Assembly: GCA_044432725.1 (NCBI GenBank)
Contig: JAWXUL010000021.1
Coordinates: forward strand, 1-45,695
Length of the DNA: 45,695 nucleotides
Source: JAWXUK01 sp044432725
Lineage (GTDB): Bacteria > Bacillota > Clostridia > Oscillospirales > Oscillospiraceae
Direction: 5' to 3'
Both the position numbers and the translations under genes were made by a program. The notes under the pieces are model-generated. The model made no database searches. It was not told the DNA's origin and worked only from the letters and a program-made list of their open reading frames with translations. Shown here one piece after another: positions 34,269 through 41,987 of the stretch. Numbering within the stretch: the stretch's first letter is position 1; every line of letters begins with the position of its first letter.

Positions 34269-34386
34269 GTGACTGTTGACAGTCACCTATTCCTGCCCTT
34301 TTCACAGTAAAATGACTGTGATGTCGGGAGGGGAACGGACTAAAAGCGAAGTTTTTTGACTGCACTGTCAAATGACTGTACAGTCA
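34269..34386. repeat. Cluster of TGACTGT/ACAGTCA palindromes
   Basis: Perfect inverted sites: GTGACTGT-TG-ACAGTCAC (34269-34286), TCACAGT-N6-ACTGTGA (34302-34321) and TGACTGT-ACAGTCA (34373-34386). Further single TGACTGT-like copies follow to about 34430. The core heptamer is the same as in the 21-bp repeats, so one DNA-binding protein may recognise both. Confidence 0.65.
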
Positions 34387-34580
34387 TCTTACTGCACTGT
34401 TAATTGACTGTCACATGAGTCTGTCAACCATCTTTTTTTCCAGACAACTACAATGTTCTGTGTTTCGTTCAAAAAACATATCGAGTTTTCCAAATCAAAC
34501 CATTCTAAGTTGAAAATATGAAATTTCAACACCTCGTTACCTGCATTTTCTTATAAAGTAACACATCTGCATTAAATTCA

Positions 34581-34982
34581 CCCCCCGGTTCAATTTGAGA
34601 GGGGGAAAGAATCTTTTTTGCTTCAGTCATAATTCTTATGATATATTCATAGCTACCTCAAAATGACTCACCCCTCCTAGTTCATTTTGAACTGATATCA
34701 AGAATTGCAATCATAAATCCTAACCCCCCAGTTCAATTTGAGAGGGGGAAAGAATCTTTTTTTGCTTTAGTCATAATTCTTATGATATATTCATAGCTAC
34801 CTCAAAATGACCCACCCCTCCTAGCTCATTTTGGGCAGATATGAAGAATTGCAATCATAAATCCTAACCCCCAGTTCAATTTGAGAGGGGGAAAGAATCT
34901 TTTTTTGCTTCAGTCATAATTCTTATGATATATTCATAGCTACCTCAAAATGACTCACCCCTCCCAGTTCATTTTGAGCTGA
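34581..34982. repeat. Three tandem 143-bp direct repeats
   Basis: GTTCAATTTGAGAGGGGG begins the copies at 34588, 34731 and 34874 (period 143). The copies are nearly identical, differing in homopolymer length and a few bases near their right ends; the third stops near 34982. Each unit contains CCCCC...GGGGG pairing around the palindrome TCAATTTGA, and TCAAAATGA paired with TCATTTTGA 14 bases on. No coding frame runs through. Probably part of the replication or partition origin. Confidence 0.8.
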
Positions 34983-35026
34983 ACAAGGGGTATTAGCATA
35001 CAAAACAAGATATTTGCAGACTGAAT

Positions 35027-35461
35027 TCATTTCAACACCTGAGTAAATGTCTGAATTAAGGCTTCAGATGGCTGTTTTCCTTGTTGTGTATGATGGTGTA
35101 TAGGGGTAGGACTTACAACTCTATCAGGGCAATCTAGAGGTGTTTGTGGAGGTTTTCCCTGCATTACTCCAGTTACTTTCGGACTTGGAATTTTAACTGT
35201 GTACAAGTTACTGGTTTGTCCACCACTTTTTTTGGGAGAATATCGTGGTTCTCGTCGTACAAAGTCTTTTTCAAGCAACTCTTTCATGGCACGTTTGATG
35301 GTGGAGGTGCCAACGTGTAAATCTCTTGCCATGGTGGCAGTGGAGGGAAAACAGCTGTTATTTTCGTCACATCTGTCCACTAAGTAGTTATATAGACTCA
35401 AAGAACGACTCTTCAGGTCTGAATTTCGTGCATAATCTTTTAATTCATATTTTTTTAACAT
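35027..35461 (-). CDS. Winged-helix (HTH_36-type) protein, replication-initiator-like
   Basis: 144 residues from the ATG at 35461; AAGGAGG lies 12 bases upstream, and the in-frame ATG at 35491 precedes that site. Residues 10-75 are the helix-turn-helix (LYNYLVDRCDENNSCFPSTA, MARDLHVGTSTIKRAMKELL) followed by a wing (YSPKKSGGQTSNLYTV). The C-terminus is proline-rich and short. Such proteins occur as small replication or transfer regulators on Firmicutes plasmids and ICEs. It sits beside tandem repeats and downstream of a 49-residue gene in one transcript. Confidence 0.72.
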   Translation of the reverse strand: MLKKYELKDYARNSDLKSRSLSLYNYLVDRCDENNSCFPSTATMARDLHVGTSTIKRAMKELLEKDFVRREPRYSPKKSGGQTSNLYTVKIPSPKVTGVMQGKPPQTPLDCPDRVVSPTPIHHHTQQGKQPSEALIQTFTQVLK

Positions 35462-35465
35462 GGAT

Positions 35466-35615
35466 CTACTTTTCCTCCTTTTCTTTTTCATGTGCCATTT
35501 TTTTCATCTCTGGCAATAGTTGTTCTGCTAACTTGTCAATGACTTCATTGGGTACTTCAGTGGGGTTTTTGACATATTTCACTTCAACAGTTCGTAGTTT
35601 TTTCTCTTTTTTCAT
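35466..35615 (-). CDS. Small basic/acidic protein (49 aa) upstream of winged-helix gene
   Basis: The ATG at 35615 is set by AAAGGAGG 7 bases upstream. MKKEKKLRTVEVKYVKNPTE, then a Lys/Glu tail. The stop is 4 bases before the start of the winged-helix gene, and that gene's ribosome binding site lies within this coding sequence, so the two are coupled. Function unknown. A possible promoter, TGGACA-18-TAAAAT, lies upstream (about 35680-35650). Confidence 0.6.
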   Translation of the reverse strand: MKKEKKLRTVEVKYVKNPTEVPNEVIDKLAEQLLPEMKKMAHEKEKEEK

Positions 35616-35693
35616 GATTATTCCTCCTTTCTTGTGGATATACCTTATTTTAGACCAAAATAGCCCCCCCTGTCCATAGGGGAAAATGTCTAG

Positions 35694-35726
35694 TTTTGTC
35701 GAATACCTAAAAAGATTTCGACAAAA
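35694..35726. repeat. Inverted repeat in divergent promoter region
   Basis: The perfect 10-bp arms TTTTGTCGAA (35694-35703) and TTCGACAAAA (35717-35726) with a 13-base spacer. It lies in the 308-base gap between the divergent small-protein gene and the serine recombinase and may be an operator. No gene in the gap is supported. Confidence 0.5.
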
Positions 35727-35923
35727 GTACCTGAAACTGGAAAAATATCTGCAAAACTTCTTTCGCCTCTCTTTTAGACAGGAAAACGAATGGGAAATTT
35801 CCTTTCCTGTGCAATACATAGAAAATGGCGAAATCACCACATTTTCTTCATTTTGCCTCCTGACAAATCATTTCATCGGCGGTACAATAGACTTGTAGCA
35901 AAGAAAAAAGGAGGTAGATAGCT

Positions 35924-37387
35924 ATGGTAGGTGTGATTTACGCAAGATATTCCAGTGATAATCAACGGGAAGAAAGCATTGAGGGGCAAATGAGAGAATG
36001 TTTAGCCTTTGCCAAAAAACAGGGCATACAAATAGCAGATACTTTTATTGATCGGGCGTTGTCAGCCAAGACAGACAACAGACCAGAATTTTTGAGAATG
36101 ATTCATGAAAGTTCCAAAAAGCTTTTTGATGTGGTGATTGTTTGGAAGTTGGACAGGTTTTCGAGAAACAGATACGATTCGGCAAGTTACAAGTTTCAAT
36201 TAAAGAAGCATAATGTGAAAGTGATGTCGGCAACAGAAAAGATTTCAGATGGTGCTGAGGGGATATTGCTAGAGTCCCTCTTGGAAGGTATTGCTGAGTA
36301 TTTTTCAGCTGACCTAGCTGAAAAGGTAACTAGAGGTATGACAGAAAATGCCCTCAAATGCCTCTATAATGGTGGTTCTGTGCCAATTGGACTTCAAATC
36401 AATGAGAAGCAGCAGTTTGAACCAGACCCTTTGGTGGCACCCTTGGTGGTGAAAGTCTTTCAAGATTATGTAGCTGGGGAAAGTATGCAGAAACTAGCAG
36501 ATATGTTAAGTAGTAAGGGCGTACATGGTTGGAAACGGAAGAAAGTGACCATAAATATGGTATCCACTATGCTGAAAAACAGGAAATACATTGGTGAGTA
36601 CAAATTTCAGGAAATTATAGTGCCAGATGGTATTCCAGCGATTATCACCCCAGAATTATTCAGCGAAGCACAGGAAAAGATGAAAAAGAACCAAAAAGGA
36701 AACAGATATGTGGATGATTATGTATTGACAAGCAAACTTTTCTGTGGGGATTGTGGTAGACTGATGGTGGGTGAAAGTGGACGGAGTAAAACAGGCAGAG
36801 TCTATCACTACTATAAATGTGTGGGAACGAAGAAATTGAAGGATTGCAAGAAAAAAGCCATCAGAAAAGATTTGATTGAGGACCTAGTTCTAGGAAAAGT
36901 ATCTGAAATCATCAGAAATAAGGACTTGCTTGAAAGAATCTCTCAAAAACTCTTTGAATTGCAAAGTGGTGAGAATACAAATATTCCACTGATAGAAAAG
37001 CAGATCAAGGAAGTAGAAAAATCCGTGTCTAATATCCACAAGGCAATTGAACAGGGAATTTTCACGGCAAGTACCAAAGATAGGTTGGACGAGTTGGAAA
37101 AGCAGAAACTTGAAATTGAAGTGGAACTGGCTAGGGAAAAATTGCAGACAGCATTACTTAGCAAAGAAGAAATTTATCAGTGGTTAGAGAAATTTTGGTC
37201 TTGTGAAATTACAGAGAAAAAGCAGAAACGTATGTTGATTGACTACTTCATAAATTCCATATACTTGGAAGAAGAAAAGGTCACAATTGTGTTAAATTAT
37301 CGGGATGGGCAATCGCCTGTCCCGATAAATAAGGGAAATAGTTCGCATATCCAGTTTCTGGGTGTACCAGTATGGGTGTTGTTATAG
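35924..37387 (+). CDS. Large serine recombinase (intact)
   Basis: 487 residues. Catalytic domain 1-140 (IYARYSSDNQ with Ser10; KLDRFSRNRYD), recombinase domain about 150-260, zinc ribbon (FCGDCGRLM, then CVGTKKLKDC), coiled coil 330-410 (PLIEKQIKEVEKSVSNIHKA). Same subfamily as the frameshifted copy at 3779-4843. AAAGGAGG precedes the ATG. Its 3' end reaches the presumed right border of its element: the last residues (GNSSHIQFLGVPVWVLL) are not typical family sequence and the stop lies in a hairpin, as expected if attR cuts through the end of the gene. It could serve both elements in trans. Confidence 0.9.
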   Translation: MVGVIYARYSSDNQREESIEGQMRECLAFAKKQGIQIADTFIDRALSAKTDNRPEFLRMIHESSKKLFDVVIVWKLDRFSRNRYDSASYKFQLKKHNVKVMSATEKISDGAEGILLESLLEGIAEYFSADLAEKVTRGMTENALKCLYNGGSVPIGLQINEKQQFEPDPLVAPLVVKVFQDYVAGESMQKLADMLSSKGVHGWKRKKVTINMVSTMLKNRKYIGEYKFQEIIVPDGIPAIITPELFSEAQEKMKKNQKGNRYVDDYVLTSKLFCGDCGRLMVGESGRSKTGRVYHYYKCVGTKKLKDCKKKAIRKDLIEDLVLGKVSEIIRNKDLLERISQKLFELQSGENTNIPLIEKQIKEVEKSVSNIHKAIEQGIFTASTKDRLDELEKQKLEIEVELAREKLQTALLSKEEIYQWLEKFWSCEITEKKQKRMLIDYFINSIYLEEEKVTIVLNYRDGQSPVPINKGNSSHIQFLGVPVWVLL

Positions 37388-37403
37388 GTATCTATAACAA
37401 CAC
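37376..37403 (+). terminator. Terminator overlapping recombinase stop codon
   Basis: The perfect 12-bp arms GTGTTGTTATAG (37376-37387) and CTATAACAACAC (37392-37403) with loop GTAT, then TCTACTTTTTT. The recombinase stop codon is inside the left arm. Confidence 0.8.
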
Positions 37404-37420
37404 TCTACTTTTTTGTCTTT

Positions 37421-38842
37421 TTAACTAAGGTAAGCGACTGAAATGCCACGTCGTATTGGCATTTCAATTCGTGGCAGAGGCACATCGTCTGGCAAGACCA
37501 CCGAGCCTATACAGGTATAGTGGATTGTCAATTTCTGGACATATGTGCCGTTAATCTTTTCATACTGTGATACCTCGATTTTTTCTATCATCTCATTCAG
37601 CATTTTTGGAGATAGCTTTTTCACTCGAAGATATTTCCGAACTGCCCTCATAAAAATTTGTGCTGTTTCTACCTCGCTCTGATTATTTTGGAGCAAGGTA
37701 GTTTTTCTTTTGATGTCTACCTTTATGGTAGCTTGTTCGTCCTCGTAGGTCACTGACATTTTTCTGAAACGATCATCTGATAATTTACCACTGGCATTGT
37801 CCTCATAGATTTTGTTAAACAAAACGTCCAGCTCTTCGTCTCGACGTTTTAGCTTTGCAATCTCCTTTTTGGTTTTATCCAAATCCTCTTTGGCAAGATT
37901 ATCAGCATGATGAGTAATAATTTCCATAAACCGATCTTCATTCTTATTGGCAAATTTCATCAGACGTTTTAATTCACCTAAAACAACTTGCTCTAAGAAG
38001 TCCACTCTGATATAGTGTCGTGTTTCGCAGGTGCCACGGTCTCCTTTATAATTGGAGCATACAAAGAACTTGATGTCATGATTACTCTGGTTGAAATGAT
38101 AATGAAGATTACTACCACAGTCTGCACATACGAGCAAGCCTGAAAACATATTCCTCTCACCGTCTGCCTTTTTTCGCTTACGAGATTTCCCTTTTTTCCG
38201 TTGAATCAGTTCAAAGGTATCACGGTCGATGATTGGTTCATGAATATCCTTAAAGATCATAACATTATCTTCATCATTTTTTAGCCTTTTCTTGTGCTTG
38301 TATGACTTGGAATAGGTTTTGAAGTTGATAACATCACCACAGTATTCTTGGGTGCTAAGGATTTTAATAATAGAACTAGCTTGCCAGTGATGAGGGTTTT
38401 CATTTGTTCGTCCTGCTCTGCCTATGCCTTTCGAGTGGCAATAATGAATGGGAGTGAGATACTTTAGATTAGACAATCGAGTTGCTATTTGTTCAGTCCC
38501 TAAACCCTCCAAGGTCATATCAAAAATACGTTTGACAACCTGTGAGGCTTCTGGGTCTACAATCCATTTTTTGGAGCCGTCCTCTGCAAGTAAATACCCA
38601 TAGGGTGCAGGTCCCAAAGGAATCCCAGACGAGCCTTTGATTTTGTTGCTGATACGTCTTTTCTTTGAGATGTCACGAGAGTACCACTCATTAAACAGAT
38701 TTTTGATGGGAGCAAATTCATTTTCTCCTTCGTTGGTGTCTATTCCGTCTGACACAGCCACCAGTCTAATGTTGTGTTCAGGGAAGAAATCTTCTGTCAG
38801 CCGTCCGACTTCGGAATACAGTATAATAAGACAAACGGACAA
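37421..38842 (-). pseudogene. TndX/TnpX-like serine recombinase lacking its N-terminus
   Basis: 473 codons. From YSEVGRLTEDFFPEHNIRLV onward it is a typical TndX-family recombinase: recombinase domain (KRRISNKIKGSSGIPLGPAP), zinc ribbon (GLLVCADCGSNLHYHF, then CSNYKGDRGTC), coiled coil and DUF4368-like end (PRIEMPIRRGISVAYL). The first about 90 residues, including the catalytic serine and the LSRDDE motif, are missing and replaced by a few unrelated codons that run into a hairpin at 38825-38879. It is therefore catalytically dead. Its 3' end coincides with TTAACTAAGG at 37421-37430, the same 10-mer that begins the element inserted in virD4. Confidence 0.85.
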
Positions 38843-38879
38843 CCTAACAAAAAGTTAGTGTTAAGCTGTTTGTCTTATT
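38825..38879. repeat. 55-bp hairpin at the recombinase truncation point
   Basis: The outer arms AATAAGACAAAC (38825-38836) and GTTTGTCTTATT (38868-38879), with inner CTAAC/GTTAG, then CTTTTTCC on the plus strand. It may be a terminator or the palindromic end of the DNA that removed the recombinase N-terminus. Confidence 0.55.
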
Positions 38880-38912
38880 CTTTTTCCAACATTTTTTAAG
38901 ACATTCTCATAA

Positions 38913-39079
38913 GAGGAAAATACAGAAGAGGTGCAATTCCCCTGTGATTTTCCTGACATACCTAGTACAATCCGAAAAGACAAAACACAAAGGAGGGCAA
39001 AAAAGGGCAGATAAAGAGAATCACAGCAACCTCGCCATCAGGATTTGGTGGTGGCAAAACTGGAAGAAACAAGAAATAA
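38913..39079 (+). pseudogene. Possible C-terminal remnant of an ICE gene
   Basis: After a stop at 38910-38912 a frame reads VQFPCDFPDIPSTIRKDKTQ and ends at 39014. The adjacent frame continues KRITATSPSGFGGGKTGRNK to a stop at 39079; the switch would be in the A6 run at 38999-39004. Both read like protein, but no start or family is visible. Low confidence. Confidence 0.22.
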
Positions 39080-39092
39080 GGGAGGTAATAAT

Positions 39093-39743
39093 ATGAACGA
39101 ATACCAAGCAATTTTAGACCAAGGATATACCAACGTGACACTGGATAAAAAGGTGTCAGAAGCATTCTCGCCAAGGGTGAAAGAGTACCTAGAAACTCTA
39201 GGCTTCTCCAATCTCTCCTCCGTCACATTGTCACAAAACCTCGTGGACGGCAATCGGTGGCAAGTTTACATCTATGACACCTGTTTGCCTTACAGCTACT
39301 TTCCACGGACAGACAACCTAGTCCTCAACTATGAACTGGATAACCCAACGCACAAGGAGAGATACACTATTATCAGGGACGAATTTCTAGGGCAACCTAT
39401 TGAAGATGATTTCCCTCTGCTTGCTGCCTTGTACTTGTTGTCTGCTGATACCTTGGTTTTTCAAGTGTGTCAAAAATATGTTTACACTACTGGCATTGAC
39501 TTTGAAAGCCTACGGAAGAATCCTTGCTTAGATATGTTAGATATTCCGCACTTCGTCTTTGTTGACACAGCAGAAAGTTTATATACTTCGTCTTTGGAAT
39601 GTGCTGTGCTACCGATTGATATTATCCGATTGAGTAAGGATAAAATGGAACAATTTTACAACGGTTTACTGATTGCGACTGGTGAAAAGGTAGAAGATGT
39701 GGATTCTTCCTTTATGATAAAAATAGAAAAAGAGGTAAATTAA
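39093..39743 (+). CDS. Hypothetical protein at head of ParA-ParB operon
   Basis: 216 residues from the ATG at 39093, chosen because GGGAGG precedes it. MNEYQAILDQGYTNVTLDKK, then a mixed alpha/beta protein with LPYSYFPRTDNLVLNYELDN. No domain recognised. It ends directly before parA (no gap), so it is part of the ICE maintenance operon. In Tn1549-like ICEs accessory genes of unknown function occupy this place. Confidence 0.65.
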   Translation: MNEYQAILDQGYTNVTLDKKVSEAFSPRVKEYLETLGFSNLSSVTLSQNLVDGNRWQVYIYDTCLPYSYFPRTDNLVLNYELDNPTHKERYTIIRDEFLGQPIEDDFPLLAALYLLSADTLVFQVCQKYVYTTGIDFESLRKNPCLDMLDIPHFVFVDTAESLYTSSLECAVLPIDIIRLSKDKMEQFYNGLLIATGEKVEDVDSSFMIKIEKEVN

Positions 39744-40526
39744 ATGGTTATTTATAGTATTTCAAATCAAAAAGGTGGTGTCGGCAAAACCACCACCGCC
39801 CAACATTTGGCAATCGGTTTAGCGAAAGAGGGCAAAAAAGTCCTCGTGGTTGACCTTGACCCTCAAGGCTCTCTGACAATTCTCATGGGTGTGAAAAATC
39901 CTGATGAACTGGACGTGACCATCTCTACCATGCTGAACTACACTCTGGACGGCAAGGACTTTGACCCACGTTCTGCCATTATGAAACATGAGGAAAACAT
40001 TGACTTTATTCCCTCCAACATTGAACTGTCTGGAATGGAACTGAAAATCAACAGTGCCTACAGCCGTGAATATTTCCTTGCTCGGTATCTGGATATGCTT
40101 CAAGATGATTATGATGTCTGCGTGATAGATTGCTCTCCGAACTTGGGTATTATCACTGTCAATGCCCTCTCCTGTGCGGACGAAGTGATTATTCCTGTCC
40201 TTGCTCAATATCTCGCAGTGAAAGGCATGGAACAGCTACTTGATACCATCGGCAATGTCAAGCGATACCTCAACAAGAAACTGGAAATTCGTGGGATTTT
40301 GGTGACAATGGTAGACCACCGCACTAAGTACAGCCGTGAGATGATTCCCTTTGTCCGTGAACAATATGGAGAAGCGATTGAAGTGTTTCAGTCTGTGATT
40401 CCTGCTTCTACTCGTGTCATTGAAACCTCCTCAAAAGGGAAAAGTATCTATGAATATGAACCAGAGGGGAAAGTTGCCACGGCTTATCTGGGATTTGTAA
40501 CAGAATTAGTGGGTACAATGCCATGA
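39744..40526 (+). CDS. parA: ParA-family partition ATPase
   Basis: 260 residues. Deviant Walker A SNQKGGVGKTTTA (8-20, signature Lys plus Lys15), Walker A' VLVVDLDPQGSLT, Walker B DVCVIDCSPNLGI. ParA-type ATPases bind DNA nonspecifically and position the replicon together with ParB. AGAGG precedes the ATG and its stop overlaps the parB start (ATGA). It is the first core gene of the Tn1549-like backbone, where it stabilises the excised, replicating form. Confidence 0.92.
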   Translation: MVIYSISNQKGGVGKTTTAQHLAIGLAKEGKKVLVVDLDPQGSLTILMGVKNPDELDVTISTMLNYTLDGKDFDPRSAIMKHEENIDFIPSNIELSGMELKINSAYSREYFLARYLDMLQDDYDVCVIDCSPNLGIITVNALSCADEVIIPVLAQYLAVKGMEQLLDTIGNVKRYLNKKLEIRGILVTMVDHRTKYSREMIPFVREQYGEAIEVFQSVIPASTRVIETSSKGKSIYEYEPEGKVATAYLGFVTELVGTMP

Positions 40527-41440
40527 AAAAAGAAACAACCAATCTCGCAGAAGAATTTTCCTTGAAGAAAACCTCTGGCTTTTTTGCAGATTACGGCACT
40601 GGAAAAGAGGAAGTAGTTGATGTAGAGATACGTCAGCTAGTTCCCTTTGAGAATCACCCTTTTAAGGTGCTAGAGGACGATTCCATGGAAGAACTGATGG
40701 AGAGCATACAGCAACATGGAGTTTCCGTGCCAATCATTGTCCGCCCCAAAGGTAGAGGTATCTATGAAATTGTCGCTGGTCATAGACGTTCAAAAGCCTG
40801 TGAACTGGTGGGCATAGAGAAAGTGCCTGCCTTTATCCGTGAGTTAGACGATGAAGAAGCCGTTTTTCAAATGGTCAACACCAATATCCAAAGGGAACAG
40901 CTTCTTCCATCAGAAAAAGCCTTTGCTTATAAGATGAAGCTAGAAGCGATGAAAAGCCAAGGTGAACGAAAAGATTTAACTTGTGACCAAGTTGGTCACA
41001 AGTTAAAGACTAGAGAACTCCTTGCTCAAGATTCAAAGGATAGTGGTGTACAAATTCAGAGATACATTCGCTTAACAGAACTCACTCAAGACTTCCTAGA
41101 CCTGACAGACAGCCGTAAATTGCCCTTTAATGTGGCGGTGGAACTCTCCTATCTTTCCCATTCTCAACAAGAAGAAGTGGGAAATAACATGGATAAATTG
41201 AACCTAACCCCCTCTTCAGAACAGGCAACCAAGCTAAAAAAGTACAGCAAAGAGGGTACACTGACAGAAGCATTGATTGAATCCATTCTCACAGAGAGCA
41301 AAGATAAGCCTGTGAAAGTGTCATTCAAGGTAGAAACAAGCAAATACTTCCCAAAAGACACCCCAAAAGCAGAAATTGAAGCCACCATCACTCAACTTTT
41401 AGAGGAATGGAAAGCACGAAACAACACTAAAATGAAATAA
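40523..41440 (+). CDS. parB: ParB/Spo0J-like partition protein
   Basis: 305 residues. ParB N-terminal domain with VPFENHPFKVLEDDSMEELM, IVAGHRRSKACELVG (CTPase/arginine box) and QMVNTNIQREQLLPSEKAF. The helix-turn-helix follows (QIQRYIRLTELTQDFLDL). It binds parS and partners with ParA. Translationally coupled to parA by a 4-base overlap. Unusually, codons for LTCDQVGHKLK are written as a perfect 33-bp palindrome (40975-41007), a possible parS or operator inside the gene. Confidence 0.9.
   Translation: MKKETTNLAEEFSLKKTSGFFADYGTGKEEVVDVEIRQLVPFENHPFKVLEDDSMEELMESIQQHGVSVPIIVRPKGRGIYEIVAGHRRSKACELVGIEKVPAFIRELDDEEAVFQMVNTNIQREQLLPSEKAFAYKMKLEAMKSQGERKDLTCDQVGHKLKTRELLAQDSKDSGVQIQRYIRLTELTQDFLDLTDSRKLPFNVAVELSYLSHSQQEEVGNNMDKLNLTPSSEQATKLKKYSKEGTLTEALIESILTESKDKPVKVSFKVETSKYFPKDTPKAEIEATITQLLEEWKARNNTKMK
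40975..41007. promoter_or_regulatory. Perfect 33-bp palindrome inside parB (candidate parS/operator)
   Basis: TTTAACTTGTGACCAA (40975-40990), one central G, TTGGTCACAAGTTAAA (40992-41007). The arms are 16 bp with no mismatch. The core GTGACCAAGTTGGTCAC has the size and symmetry of a ParB or dimeric repressor site. Confidence 0.55.
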
Positions 41441-41456
41441 TATGACTTGAAACGTG

Positions 41457-41498
41457 ATAAAGCCACCTTTCCCTAGCAACAGGGAGAGGTGGCTTTAT
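41457..41498 (+). terminator. Terminator after parB
   Basis: Arms of 17 bases (41457-41473 and 41482-41498; core AAAGCCACC/GGTGGCTTT) with one mismatch and an 8-base loop, then a T-rich tract. It separates the partition operon from the replication genes. Confidence 0.8.
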
Positions 41499-41528
41499 TA
41501 CGTTTTTATACAAAATGGAGGTAACATC

Positions 41529-41987
41529 ATGTCAAAAATCAACTATTACAGAAATTGTGAGGGAGAAATCCACTCTTTCCTTTCCATTCCCAGATTATTT
41601 TTCACCTTGGATATTTTTCACAAATTGTCTAACGATTCCAAAATTCTTTACGGATTGCTTTATGAAGCCATGCAGTACAGCGATATGGTGGACAGTGAGC
41701 AACGTATCTACATGGAAATTACTCTGGAAGAAGTAGAAAACAGCTTGAACGTGAGTGAAGAACGTGCTGTGGAGGTGCTTGAGGAACTGGAAGAATCGAA
41801 CCTCATTGAGTGTGGCGATGGTGATGTCATTTACCTGAAAAACTTTGCCACCATTAAAACAGAAGTAAATCCACCGATTCCCCTGAAAAGAACCCCTACT
41901 TTAGAAGAATTTTATGCACTTCTGGAAGAAAACGAGAAAAGCAGAGGTGTGTTGCTCTCCCCCATCATAAAAGGCGGTGCGATATGA
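41529..41987 (+). CDS. RepA-N-terminal-like / winged-helix protein
   Basis: 152 residues from the ATG at 41529 (GGAGG 7 bases upstream); in-frame codons further up lie in the terminator. FLSIPRLFFTLDIFHKLSND, SKILYGLLYEAMQYSDMV, LEEVENSLNVSEERAVEVLE resembles the N-terminal winged helix of RepA_N initiators (YxxPKxLFxxxxxxxLSxxAKxLY). Its stop overlaps the start of the next, longer RepA gene by 4 bases. Probably an auxiliary initiator or regulator. Confidence 0.7.
   Translation: MSKINYYRNCEGEIHSFLSIPRLFFTLDIFHKLSNDSKILYGLLYEAMQYSDMVDSEQRIYMEITLEEVENSLNVSEERAVEVLEELEESNLIECGDGDVIYLKNFATIKTEVNPPIPLKRTPTLEEFYALLEENEKSRGVLLSPIIKGGAI

Noticed and set aside
34581..34982. Tandem repeats as a CRISPR array
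   Set aside because: Units are contiguous 143-bp near-identical copies without unique spacers, and no cas genes are nearby.
35686..35898. 70-codon plus-strand frame between divergent genes
   Set aside because: Covers the promoter region and an inverted repeat and lacks a good ribosome binding site; left as non-coding.
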